Below are positions 1-8,321 of a stretch of 42,300 nucleotides of DNA, piece by piece. Below the pieces are notes generated by a model. That model was given only the letters and a program-made list of their open reading frames with translations. It was not told the origin of the DNA and searched no databases. Position 1 is the stretch's first letter. Each line of letters begins with the position of its first letter. The position numbers and the translations under genes are program-made. Source of the DNA: an uncultured Myxococcales bacterium (GTDB lineage Bacteria > Myxococcota_A > Bradymonadia > UBA7976 > UBA1532); assembly GCA_903847385.1 (NCBI GenBank), contig CAINDO010000353.1, forward strand, positions 1 to 42,300, read 5' to 3'.

Positions 1-3000
1 CACGGTGCGGTCGGCGGCGGACGTCGTCAGGCGGGCCGTGAGCCGCCCCTCGCCGGGTTCGACCGCAGTGGCCTCGATCTCGAGCGCGACCTCCTGGTGC
101 TCGTACAGGGTGAGGCCTGTGCACCGGGCGGTGGCGCCGTCCACGCCACAGTCGACCCCATCGACCCGCACGCGCCCCAGGGTCAGCTCGGGCGAGGTGC
201 CGATGTCCACCGCGTCGACCGCGGCGCGATACACTGCGCGGTTGTAGAGCCGCCCGGCGATGAGGAGCGTCTCCCCGGGTTCCAGCGCCAAAGCCGGCGC
301 GTCGAGCACGATCCCGAGGTCGACGATGGTCGCCGGTGGGTTGCCGCGCACGTCCAGGTCCGTCTCGGCGGCCTCCGGCCAGGCGACGACACCCGCCTCG
401 TCGAGGACGTCGACGGTCAGTCGGTGCAGACCGACGCTGAGCGACGCCGCTGCGAGCGGCAGGCCTGCGCCCGCGCCCACGCCCAGGTCGCCATCGCGAT
501 CCGAGCGCCACCGCAGGCGAGGATGGGCGACCGCGCCCCGGTCGAGGTCCCAGACGTTGGCCCGGGCGACCAGCGTGTCGCCGCTGAAAACGACGGTGCC
601 GGGTTGCGGCGACACCACCTCGACGACGGGCGCCTGTGCGGGCAGCGTGAGCGGCTCGACGTCGGCGTGCGCGACGAAGAATCCGTCCGTGACCTGGACC
701 CGCAGCGTGGCTGCCGGGGCGGCCGGGAGCGAGGCGCGGGGCAAGGCGAGGGGGCTCGTCGCCGGGCCGTGCCAGATCGTCGACCACCTGTCGCCGAGGG
801 CGCCTCGGACCTGCACGGTGACCGTGAGGTCGTCGCCGTCCGGGTCGTTGGCCAGGAAGGCCAACTCGAGCGATGCGCCGTCGATGGTCGCGCCCGGCGC
901 CGGGGCGACGACGGCCAGCGTCGGGGCGCTCACACTCGCCCGCCGCGAGAGCGCGACCTGGCCGTCCGGGTCCAGCACGCGCCAGGACCGGGCGAGGGGG
1001 GTCTCCGGATAGGCGACCACGGCGCCGCCGACCGGCGCCGGAGCGTCCGGGTCCTCTACGGCGACCTCATCGGGCTGAAACGGTGACGCGTCGACGACCA
1101 TCCCGCCGGCATCGAGGAGTTCAAACCGCCAAGGGCCCTCCACCGGGGGCTCGGCGAGGTCGGTGAACAGGGGCGGGCTCGACGTCATCCCGTCGCCGAG
1201 CGTCAGCGCGACCACGAGCCCCGGCCCGGCGGAGAACGCGTTCACGGAGAACGGCGCGGCGGCCGCCCGGGCCGTGAGCGCGGCCAGCATCCGGCTCCGG
1301 CTGGTGCGGGAGACCCACTTGCCGGGCAGGCCGCAGTAGCTCATCAGCTCGGCCGCGCGGTTCCAGGCGATCGGCCGGTCCGTGGACAGGTCGTAGCCCC
1401 AGGTCTGCCGGTCCGGGTCCAGCGTGGGGGGCCCCAAGATCGGCACAAAGCCCCCAGGCTGCGGATAGTCGAACGTAGGCTGCAGCGGGCGCAGCGCAAA
1501 GGCCCCGCAATACGCGGCGTGGTCCATCCCCAGGGTGTGACCGAGCTCATGGGTGGCGACCTCGGTGTCTTCCAGGGTCGCGGCGACCGGCTTGCCCAGG
1601 TACGCCAAGCCTGCGGTCCGGCACACGGGCATGGGCACGATGCCGAGGTAGTGGTCCGGACAGGCCGCGCCACAGCCGTCGGCCGCGCGAAAGAGGGCGA
1701 CCTTCGGGAGCGCCTCGCTCACGACGTCGCAGTGGCCGATGGGGCCGAGGTCGAGCAGTCCGACGGACGTCGTCAGGGCGCGAGCGGGCACCATCGCGGC
1801 GATGCCGCGCGCGAGGGCCGGGAGGGTCCCGGGGTCCTGCACGTGGGCGCCCGCGCCGTTCTGCCAGCGCGTGGCGACGAGCTTCAAGCGCATCTCCGGA
1901 CCCGGGTCGAACCGCGCCAGCGCCTGACAGCTCTCGGCCAACGGACCGGAGTGCCCCGCACAGGCGAGCGGGTGCGTCTCGCCGGCGGCGGGCCCGAAGG
2001 TCAGCAAGACCTCGCCACTTCGCCACGACTCGGGGAGATCGAACTCGATGGCCGGCGTGTCCACGCGCCCGCGGTCGGCCTGGACGGCCTGAGAGTCCAG
2101 CACGAGTCCGTCCCCACGCGACGGCGCAAGCGGTGAGCCGGGCAGCGGCTGCCCGCCCCGAGCGCCGTGCAGCACGCCCCGAAAGGGCACGATGTAGTCG
2201 TCCGCGGGTTCCAGGGCCGCGCGGACGGTCGTCTCGCGGGCCTCGATCAGGTCGATCTCGTTCTGCCACGTCTGCAGCCCCTGCGTGACCTCGAGGCCGC
2301 GCAGTCGAACGCCGTGCTCGACCTCGGGCACGACGGCCGGCGGGGCGAGCGGCGCGCCGGGACCCCCGCCGACCCCGAAGCCCTCGCCCGAGGTCACGCA
2401 ATACAGCCCCTCGCCCTTGTTGACCCCCAGCGCGACCTCCTGCGCGATGAAACAGACGACGTCGTTCTGAACCGCGTCCAGCCGGCTGGGTGGCAGGAAG
2501 TGACGCCACGTGATGGGCGTGCCCGAGGGCAGCGTGTCGGCCTGGACCGGCGAGAGCAGCGCGATCAGGGGGGCGCCCGGCCGCCACAGGTACACGCCGA
2601 CGCCCGTATCCGTCGTCCCGAGGCCGGCGCCCTCGTCGACGATGGGGGTCGACGTCGCGAAGATGAGATGCGACCCGTCCGAGAGTCGGGTGGCCCAGGT
2701 GAACTGCCGGGCGACGCGCCCGTCCGGGAGGGGGTCGCCGGCGGCGAGCAGGCGCTCGGGCGGCGAGGTCAGGCTGTAGAGCGCCGCATGGGGCTGGCCG
2801 TCGTTGCGACGCGTGCGCACCTGCATCACGCCGGGCCCGTCGTCTCCGACGGGGTACTGCCGGCTGTGCAGGTCGACGAGCCCCGGTTCGCCGGGAAAGA
2901 CCTCCCCGGCGACGGCGGTCACTTCGATCACCAGGCCCGACGCCGTGTCCAGCACCTCGTTCCGGGTGCCCAGGTCGAGGAAGGCGCGGCCGTCGGCCGA

Positions 3001-3864
3001 GAGCGAGACATGGCCCGTCGGCCCATCGGGCGGCGCGTCGGCGGCGGTCAGGAGCCCGAACGGGGGGTCGGCGTCCGGGGCGTAGCGCACGCCGGCCCAC
3101 ATGGGGCCCTCGGGGCAGTCGACCCGCGCGATGGCCAGCCACGCGTCCGGGGGGGTCGCGACGACCTCGGCGACGCGGACCACGGTGCACGGACCCGGGC
3201 CTTCGTCGAGTCGGGGGATGGCGGCGCCCTCGCCGAGCAGGACGCCGAGCGGCGCGCCCCCGTAGAGGCGGCCGTCCCCATCGCCGACCGTGGTGAAGCG
3301 GCCATCGGGAAGGGCCGCCACGTGTCCATGGCCGAAGGGGAACGCGGCCGCGCCGCCCGGCCAGGTGCCGGCCCGCGCCGGCCGGGTGAGGCCCGCCCCG
3401 CCGTGGTCGAGCATGAAGAGCGTGGGCTCCGCGCGGTAGCCCCCGACGACGGGGATCAGCTCCGCGCCGCCGAACACCAGGTCGCCGCCCCCGAGCGAGA
3501 CGACCTCCGGGCTCGCGACGCTGTTCAGCTCGACCCGGGTCGAGGGGTGGAGCGGCGGATCGGCGAAGTCTGCGCCGAGCAGCAACGAGCGGCCTGCGGC
3601 GTCGTACTGAATCACGTAGACGGGGGCCCGGATGAACGGCGCGCCCAGCGGCGGCAGCACCACCGGAACGGTCAGGACCCGGTCGGCGTCGACGTACGGA
3701 TCCGCTGCGAAGCCGAGGATCGAGGAGAGCGGAGACGCGACGAGGCGGTCGCTGCGGCGCAGGATGAATCCCGCCTCGGCGTGCGCCGAGCCGGCAGCCG
3801 CGGCCATCGCGCACGCGAGCACCCACCGAGTCGACGCGCGTCGGGAAACGCCGCGAATCTTCAT
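1..3864 (-). CDS. Giant secreted metzincin-type zinc metalloprotease, C-terminus beyond window
   Basis: The frame is open from an ATG at 3864 to base 1, at least 1288 codons, and its end lies left of the window. Residues 1-29 form a signal peptide (basic start, hydrophobic core, Ala-His-Ala before the likely cleavage site), so the protein is exported. Residues 772-782 read HELGHTLGMDH, the HExxHxxGxxH zinc site of metzincins, and Met841 in ELMSYCG is a fitting Met-turn. The roughly 700 residues before the protease domain are beta-rich and I do not recognise their family. After it come Ig/cadherin-like segments with the start pattern 'P.v.vvsP.pG' and a CARDB-like stretch near the edge. Substrate is unknown; degradation of external protein is likely. 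Protease assignment is firm, subfamily is not. It is divergent from ndk. Confidence 0.85.
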   Translation of the reverse strand, partial: MKIRGVSRRASTRWVLACAMAAAAGSAHAEAGFILRRSDRLVASPLSSILGFAADPYVDADRVLTVPVVLPPLGAPFIRAPVYVIQYDAAGRSLLLGADFADPPLHPSTRVELNSVASPEVVSLGGGDLVFGGAELIPVVGGYRAEPTLFMLDHGGAGLTRPARAGTWPGGAAAFPFGHGHVAALPDGRFTTVGDGDGRLYGGAPLGVLLGEGAAIPRLDEGPGPCTVVRVAEVVATPPDAWLAIARVDCPEGPMWAGVRYAPDADPPFGLLTAADAPPDGPTGHVSLSADGRAFLDLGTRNEVLDTASGLVIEVTAVAGEVFPGEPGLVDLHSRQYPVGDDGPGVMQVRTRRNDGQPHAALYSLTSPPERLLAAGDPLPDGRVARQFTWATRLSDGSHLIFATSTPIVDEGAGLGTTDTGVGVYLWRPGAPLIALLSPVQADTLPSGTPITWRHFLPPSRLDAVQNDVVCFIAQEVALGVNKGEGLYCVTSGEGFGVGGGPGAPLAPPAVVPEVEHGVRLRGLEVTQGLQTWQNEIDLIEARETTVRAALEPADDYIVPFRGVLHGARGGQPLPGSPLAPSRGDGLVLDSQAVQADRGRVDTPAIEFDLPESWRSGEVLLTFGPAAGETHPLACAGHSGPLAESCQALARFDPGPEMRLKLVATRWQNGAGAHVQDPGTLPALARGIAAMVPARALTTSVGLLDLGPIGHCDVVSEALPKVALFRAADGCGAACPDHYLGIVPMPVCRTAGLAYLGKPVAATLEDTEVATHELGHTLGMDHAAYCGAFALRPLQPTFDYPQPGGFVPILGPPTLDPDRQTWGYDLSTDRPIAWNRAAELMSYCGLPGKWVSRTSRSRMLAALTARAAAAPFSVNAFSAGPGLVVALTLGDGMTSSPPLFTDLAEPPVEGPWRFELLDAGGMVVDASPFQPDEVAVEDPDAPAPVGGAVVAYPETPLARSWRVLDPDGQVALSRRASVSAPTLAVVAPAPGATIDGASLELAFLANDPDGDDLTVTVQVRGALGDRWSTIWHGPATSPLALPRASLPAAPAATLRVQVTDGFFVAHADVEPLTLPAQAPVVEVVSPQPGTVVFSGDTLVARANVWDLDRGAVAHPRLRWRSDRDGDLGVGAGAGLPLAAASLSVGLHRLTVDVLDEAGVVAWPEAAETDLDVRGNPPATIVDLGIVLDAPALALEPGETLLIAGRLYNRAVYRAAVDAVDIGTSPELTLGRVRVDGVDCGVDGATARCTGLTLYEHQEVALEIEATAVEPGEGRLTARLTTSAADRTV

Positions 3865-3887
3865 GCATCCCCCCATGCCGGCCACCC

Positions 3888-3915
3888 TTGCCCCGGGCGC
3901 CGAAATCCCTATAAT
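3888..3915 (+). promoter_or_regulatory. Sigma-70-type promoter of ndk operon
   Basis: A perfect TATAAT (3910-3915) lies 16 bases downstream of TTGCCC (3888-3893). The Shine-Dalgarno AAGGAG (3945-3950) and ATG (3957) follow at normal distances. This is the best promoter match in the window. Confidence 0.75.
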
Positions 3916-3956
3916 GCGCGCGCTTTCGATTCCACCCCCTGATCAAGGAGTTCCCC

Positions 3957-4388
3957 ATGGCCATCGAGCGCACGCTCAGCATCATCAAGCCCGACGGTGT
4001 CCGCCGCAACCTGATCGGCAAGATCTTCACCCGCTTCGAGGACGCCGGCCTCAAGATCATCGCGACCCGCCTGCACCACCTCAGCCGCGCGGAGGCCGAG
4101 GGCTTCTACGCCGTGCACGCCGCCCGCCCGTTCTTCAACGACCTCGTCACCTACATGACGAGCGGCCCGGTCGTCATCAGCGTGCTCGAGGGCGAGAACG
4201 CCATCGGCCGCCACCGCGAGCTCATGGGCGCCACGAACCCCAAGAACGCCGCCCCCGGCACGATCCGCGCCGACTTCGCCGAGAGCATCGAGGCCAACAC
4301 GGTCCACGGCTCCGACGCCCCCGAGACGGCCGCCTTCGAGACCTCCTGGTTCTTCCGCGGCACCGAGCAGTTCAGCGCCCAGCGCTGA
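3957..4388 (+). CDS. ndk: Nucleoside diphosphate kinase
   Basis: Transfers the gamma-phosphate from ATP to nucleoside diphosphates through a phosphohistidine, balancing cytoplasmic NTP and dNTP pools. The 143 residues match the family's usual length. The start [12 protein letters not shown] and the active-site segment [12 protein letters not shown], with catalytic His117, are diagnostic. The start is set by AAGGAG six bases before the ATG. It is the first gene behind a strong promoter and is followed after 34 bases by rlmN, a neighbour it has in many proteobacteria. No residue that I would expect to be essential is missing. Confidence 0.97.
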   Translation: MAIERTLSIIKPDGVRRNLIGKIFTRFEDAGLKIIATRLHHLSRAEAEGFYAVHAARPFFNDLVTYMTSGPVVISVLEGENAIGRHRELMGATNPKNAAPGTIRADFAESIEANTVHGSDAPETAAFETSWFFRGTEQFSAQR

Positions 4389-4422
4389 GCCGCGTCGAAC
4401 ACTCCCCGAACGAGGCTGCGCC

Positions 4423-5481
4423 GTGTCCATCCGCCCCCCCACGCCCGAACGCAGCCTGACGGAGATGTCCCGCGAGGACCTCCGCGCGGCCTTGCTCGCC
4501 CTCGGCGAGCCGCGCTACCGGGCGGACCAGATCCACAAGTGGATCTTCGCGCGGGGCGCGCGCAGCTTCGACGCGATGACGGACGCCCCCAAGGCGCTGC
4601 GCCGCAAGCTCGAAGAGGCCGGCTACACCATCGGCCGCGCCGTGGTGGAGAAGGTCCGCGAGAGCATCGACGGCACGCGCAAGCTGCAGTTCCGCCTCTC
4701 GGACGGCGCCGCCATCGAGAGCGTGCTCATCCCCATGCCGGGGGGCGTCTTCACGCAGTGCCTGAGCAGCCAGGTCGGCTGCGCCATGGACTGCAAGTTC
4801 TGCTACACCGGCACCCTCGGTCTGTCGCGCCACCTCACGGCCGGCGAGATCGTCGACCAGGTGCTCCTCGCTCCCGGCACGCTGCCGGCGGGCATGCGCA
4901 TCGACCACGTCGTCTACATGGGCATGGGCGAACCCCTGCACAACTTCGACGCGGTCCTGCAGAGCATCCAGGTCATCTGTGATCCCGAGGGTCCGGGGTA
5001 CTCCCACAAGCGGGTCACCATCAGCACGAGCGGCCTCGTGCCGCAGATCGACCGCCTCGCCGAGATCGCGCCCGTGAACCTGGCCATCAGCCTGAACGCG
5101 ACGACGGACGAGGTCCGCGACCGCCTGATGCCGGTGAACAAGCGCTATCCGCTCGCCGAGCTGATCGAGTGCGTGCGCCGCTACCCGTTGCCGCCCCGGC
5201 GCAAGCTCACGTTCGAGTACGTGCTGCTCGGCGGCGTGAACGACTCGGACGACGACGCGCGGCGGCTGGTGAAGCTGCTGCGCGGTCTGTCCGCCCGCGT
5301 CAACCTGATTCCCTGGAACCCGTTCGACGGGACGGCCTACGCCCGCCCCGACGACGAGCGGGTGCGCGCCTTCCAGCGCATCCTGCTCGACCGCAATCTG
5401 ACCGTGACCGTCCGCGTCACCAAGGGGCTCGACATCGACGCCGCCTGCGGTCAACTCGGCGAGCGCCCCGACGCCGCCTGA
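4423..5481 (+). CDS. rlmN: Dual-specificity RNA methyltransferase RlmN
   Basis: Radical-SAM enzyme that in the family methylates C2 of adenosine 2503 in 23S rRNA and adenosine 37 in some tRNAs. The 352-residue protein carries the CxxxCxxC cluster motif at Cys120, Cys124 and Cys127. Cys113, seven residues earlier, and Cys342 in the C-terminal ACGQL correspond to the two catalytic cysteines of E. coli RlmN. The GMGEP stretch (SAM binding) is also present. The start is GTG at 4423, 34 bases after ndk. The next gene, mtnP, begins 42 bases downstream, so the four genes from ndk to the PfkB kinase are probably cotranscribed. Confidence 0.96.
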   Translation: MSIRPPTPERSLTEMSREDLRAALLALGEPRYRADQIHKWIFARGARSFDAMTDAPKALRRKLEEAGYTIGRAVVEKVRESIDGTRKLQFRLSDGAAIESVLIPMPGGVFTQCLSSQVGCAMDCKFCYTGTLGLSRHLTAGEIVDQVLLAPGTLPAGMRIDHVVYMGMGEPLHNFDAVLQSIQVICDPEGPGYSHKRVTISTSGLVPQIDRLAEIAPVNLAISLNATTDEVRDRLMPVNKRYPLAELIECVRRYPLPPRRKLTFEYVLLGGVNDSDDDARRLVKLLRGLSARVNLIPWNPFDGTAYARPDDERVRAFQRILLDRNLTVTVRVTKGLDIDAACGQLGERPDAA

Positions 5482-5523
5482 GCGCGTCGGTCCGACCAAC
5501 CAGTCCTGTCCAACGGAGCAGCC

Positions 5524-6417
5524 ATGTCCGAAGTCATCGTGGGGGTCATCGGGGGCAGCGGTCTCTACGAGATCGAGGGCATCGAGAACGTCCGCGAGGT
5601 CGTTCTGGAGACCCCGTTCGGCGCGCCTTCGGACGCGTACATCGTCGGCGAGCTCGAGGGCGCCACCTGTGTTTTCCTGCCCCGGCACGGCCGCGGCCAC
5701 CGCTTCACGCCGAGCGAGGTCAACTACCGCGCCAACGTGTGGGGCATGAAGAAGCTGGGCGTGCGGCACGTGATCTCCGTGTCCGCCGTCGGCTCGCTCC
5801 GCGAGGAGATCGTGCCCGGCCACCTGGTCTTCCCCGACCAGTTCATCGACCGAACGAAGGACCGCCCCGCGACCTTCTTCGGCGGCGGCTGCGTGGCGCA
5901 CATCCAGTTCGGCGACCCCGTCGAGGAGCACCTGCGTCGCGTGCTGCTCGAGTCGGCCCGCGAGGCCGGCGCCACGACCCACGACGGCGGCACGTACGTG
6001 GTGATGGAGGGCCCGGCGTTCTCCACCCGCGCCGAGAGCAACATGCACCGCGCCTGGGGCGCCAGCGTGATCGGCATGACCAACCTGCCCGAGGCCAAGC
6101 TGGCCCGCGAGGCGGAGCTGGCCTACGCCACGGTCGCCCTCGCCACGGACTACGACTGCTGGCACGAGCACCACGACGACGTCACCGTCGAGGCGGTGCT
6201 GGCCGTGATCAAACACAACGTCGCCCTGGCCAAGGACGTCATCCGGGGGTCCGTGCGCCGCCTGGTGGCCCTCGGCCCCGTGGAGTGGCCGGCGCACCAC
6301 GCCCTGATGGGCGGCGGCGCGGTCATGACCCGGCACGACCTCATCCCGGCCGAGGCCAAGGCGCGCCTCGACCTTTTGCTCGGCAAGTACCTGTGGCCCG
6401 AGGAGACCGCGAAGTGA
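5524..6417 (+). CDS. mtnP: S-methyl-5'-thioadenosine phosphorylase
   Basis: Phosphorolyses 5'-methylthioadenosine, a by-product of polyamine and related SAM chemistry, to adenine and 5-methylthioribose-1-phosphate (methionine salvage). The 297 residues show the family II nucleoside phosphorylase motifs: the phosphate loop GGSGLY near the N-terminus, PRHGRGH, and the substrate segment MEGPAFSTRAESN. The later NLPEAKLAREAELAYATVA with TDYDCWH favours MTAP over purine nucleoside phosphorylase (Asp in place of the purine-selective Asn). ATG at 5524 is preceded by a modest ACGGAGC ribosome binding site. It overlaps the following kinase by four bases. No other methionine-salvage gene is in the window. 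Confidence 0.93.
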   Translation: MSEVIVGVIGGSGLYEIEGIENVREVVLETPFGAPSDAYIVGELEGATCVFLPRHGRGHRFTPSEVNYRANVWGMKKLGVRHVISVSAVGSLREEIVPGHLVFPDQFIDRTKDRPATFFGGGCVAHIQFGDPVEEHLRRVLLESAREAGATTHDGGTYVVMEGPAFSTRAESNMHRAWGASVIGMTNLPEAKLAREAELAYATVALATDYDCWHEHHDDVTVEAVLAVIKHNVALAKDVIRGSVRRLVALGPVEWPAHHALMGGGAVMTRHDLIPAEAKARLDLLLGKYLWPEETAK

Positions 6418-7337
6418 GCGCGCAAGCGAAGACGAACTCGATCCTGGTAGTCGGCAGCGTCGCCCTGGACAGCCTCGAGACCCCCGCGGGCCATCGTGAG
6501 GAGTGTCTGGGCGGCTCGGCCTCGTATTTCAGCGTGGGCGCCAGCCTCTTCACCCAGACGCAGGTCGTCGCCGTGGTCGGCGAGGACTTCCCCGAGGTCT
6601 ACCTCGACCACCTGCGGGCCAAGGGCGTGAACCTCGAGGGCCTCGAGGTCGTGAAGGGCGGCCGCACGTTCCGCTGGCGCGGTCGCTACGGCGAACACTT
6701 CGGCGACGCCCAGACGCTCGAGACGCAGCTCAACTGCTTCGAGACGTTCGACCCGAAGATCCCGGCGCACTACCGCGACGCGCGCATGCTGTTCCTGGGC
6801 AACATCGACCCGGAGCTGCAGCTCAAGGTCCTCGATCAGCTCGAGAACCCGCACCTGGTCGCCCTCGACACGATGAACTTCTGGATCACCGGCAAGCGCA
6901 AGGCCCTCGAGGCCGTGCTGGCGCGCGTGGACCTGTTCATCCTGAACGAGACCGAGGCCCGGCTGCTCTCCGGCGAGAAGAACATCTACAAGGCCGCGGC
7001 CGGTGTGATGGCGCTCGGCCCCAAGGTCGTGGTCATCAAGCGCGGCGAGTACGGCGCGATGCTGTTCCACCCGGACGGCCTCTTCGTCTCGCCGGCGGTC
7101 CCGCTGCGCGACGTGGTCGATCCCACGGGCGCAGGCGACACCTTCGCCTCGGGTCTGATGGGTTACCTGGCGCAGGCGGGCGAGGTCGACTTCACGACGC
7201 TGAAGAGCGCCGTCCTGGCCGGCACCGTGATGGCGAGCTTCGCCTGCGAGGGCTTCAGCCTCGACCGCCTGCTCACGCTGACGAAGGCCGAAGTCGGTCA
7301 ACGACTCGCCGCGCTGGAATCACTGATGAAGGTGTGA
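6414..7337 (+). CDS. PfkB-family (ribokinase-like) carbohydrate or nucleoside kinase
   Basis: A 307-residue ribokinase-fold protein starting at a GTG that overlaps the mtnP stop (GTGA, 6414-6417). The frame stays open far upstream, but only this start gives the normal family N-terminus, a beta strand followed by GSVALDSL. The substrate-loop glycines (LGGSASYFSVGAS), NETEARLL and the catalytic DPTGAGDTFASG, with the GAGD base Asp, are present, so an active kinase is likely. The substrate cannot be read from sequence. Its coupling to mtnP suggests a product of methylthioadenosine turnover or a nucleoside, but that is inference. It ends the ndk operon, followed by a stem-loop. Confidence 0.88.
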   Translation: MSAQAKTNSILVVGSVALDSLETPAGHREECLGGSASYFSVGASLFTQTQVVAVVGEDFPEVYLDHLRAKGVNLEGLEVVKGGRTFRWRGRYGEHFGDAQTLETQLNCFETFDPKIPAHYRDARMLFLGNIDPELQLKVLDQLENPHLVALDTMNFWITGKRKALEAVLARVDLFILNETEARLLSGEKNIYKAAAGVMALGPKVVVIKRGEYGAMLFHPDGLFVSPAVPLRDVVDPTGAGDTFASGLMGYLAQAGEVDFTTLKSAVLAGTVMASFACEGFSLDRLLTLTKAEVGQRLAALESLMKV

Positions 7338-7387
7338 CAAGACTTCCCCGCGAAGCGCTTCGAATCACTTCGCGGGAGGCCGTCTTG
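7338..7387 (+). promoter_or_regulatory. Stem-loop spanning the RBS and TTG start of the lipoprotein gene
   Basis: CCCGCGAAG (7347-7355) pairs perfectly with CTTCGCGGG (7368-7376) around a 12-base loop. Outside it, CAAGAC (7338-7343) pairs with GTCTTG (7382-7387). The 3' arms contain the GGGAGG ribosome binding site (7374-7379) and the TTG start (7385-7387). There is no U-run, so it is not a standard intrinsic terminator. It may mask translation initiation. Confidence 0.5.
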
Positions 7388-8224
7388 AAGCACACTTCCG
7401 TTCCGTTTGCGTTCGGGGGCCTGGCCCTCGGTCTGTTGCTCTCCTGTGGCCTCGGCGGCTGCAGCGGCGACGACGACTCGGGCACGACGTCCAACGGCAC
7501 CGGCGGCCAGGGCGCCGGTGGCCAGGGCGCGGGCGGGCAGGGGGCCGGCGGCGAGGGCGGCGGCCCGTCGGGCACGGTGACCACGCAGTTCTGGACCAGC
7601 TTCGAGATGAGCCAACCCGAGGGGGTCAACGGCGCGCTCGGGCCCCTGTTCAACGCCGCGCTGCAGGATCGCACCATCATGATGCTGATCCAGCGGGACG
7701 ACACCGGCGCCGACGGCCCCGTGGTGCGCACCGGCTCGGCCAAGGTCGTCGTGGGCGCCGACACCGAGGACCCGACGGACGACGTGTTCGACTTCAACCT
7801 CGCGTCCACCTGCAGCGACGCCGAAGGGGTCGAGCAGCCATGCGACATCGAGGTCGGGACGGCGGCGATCGCCGACGACGCGGACGGCTATCACACCACA
7901 CAGAAGACCCTGATCAACGCCTACAGCTCGAAGTTCAAGATGGTCGTGCGCATGCGTGAGGTCGACATGACCGTCACGACGGCCGACTGTGACTTCGATC
8001 TGTGCGCCTCGTTCAAGGGCGCGGTGACGACGACCGATGCTTCCAGGACGATTTTCGAGGTGACGACCGGCGACCCGAGGTCGCGGACGGATCTGAAGAC
8101 CTTCATGGAGAACTTCGGCAACCTGCCCGACACGATGATCCCCAACGCCGCCGGCGAAATGGAGGCCGCGTGGACCTTTGAGGGCACGTTCACCGCCGAC
8201 GAGGTCGAGTTCAAAGCCGATTGA
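7385..8224 (+). CDS. Lipoprotein with Gly-Gly-Gln-Gly-Ala linker, function unknown
   Basis: A 279-residue predicted lipoprotein. I chose the TTG at 7385 because GGGAGG lies five bases upstream and the product then begins with a compact lipoprotein signal, MKHTSVPFAFGGLALGLLL, and a lipobox cysteine at Cys21 or Cys26. A flexible linker of GGQGA units (about residues 40-60) leads to a roughly 220-residue domain that I do not recognise. That domain has several acidic stretches and paired cysteines (such as CSDAEGVEQPC and CDFDLC) suggesting a folded, disulfide-bonded envelope domain. Short Gly-rich linkers after the lipobox are common in Polyangiales-type lipoproteins. It stands alone between the ndk operon and the 8322 gene. 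Confidence 0.75.
   Translation: MKHTSVPFAFGGLALGLLLSCGLGGCSGDDDSGTTSNGTGGQGAGGQGAGGQGAGGEGGGPSGTVTTQFWTSFEMSQPEGVNGALGPLFNAALQDRTIMMLIQRDDTGADGPVVRTGSAKVVVGADTEDPTDDVFDFNLASTCSDAEGVEQPCDIEVGTAAIADDADGYHTTQKTLINAYSSKFKMVVRMREVDMTVTTADCDFDLCASFKGAVTTTDASRTIFEVTTGDPRSRTDLKTFMENFGNLPDTMIPNAAGEMEAAWTFEGTFTADEVEFKAD
7502..7561 (+). repeat. Four 15-base in-frame units coding GGQGA/GGEGG
   Basis: Three units coding Gly-Gly-Gln-Gly-Ala (7502-7546) and a fourth variant, Gly-Gly-Glu-Gly-Gly (7547-7561), form the lipoprotein linker. Synonymous differences between units indicate selection on the peptide rather than a very recent expansion. Confidence 0.85.
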
Positions 8225-8321
8225 CGGATCGCACGGGCGTCGACAACATGCCCGCCTTGCGGTAACCCATCGAATTCCATCGCATTCTTCCACGTGACGA
8301 TTCGGAGAAGGGGAAACGCGG

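Noticed and set aside
97..1086. Plus-strand frames opposite the 3' part of the metalloprotease
   Set aside because: Arg/Gly/Asp-rich shadow translation with no ribosome binding site or domain.
1547..4060. An 837-codon minus frame overlapping the metalloprotease in another frame
   Set aside because: The product is dominated by Arg, Gly and Pro and runs through the ndk start; the neighbouring frame encodes the signal peptide and HELGH site.
4372..6336. A 654-codon minus frame opposite rlmN and mtnP
   Set aside because: Codon-bias shadow; no motif, and both opposing genes are certain.
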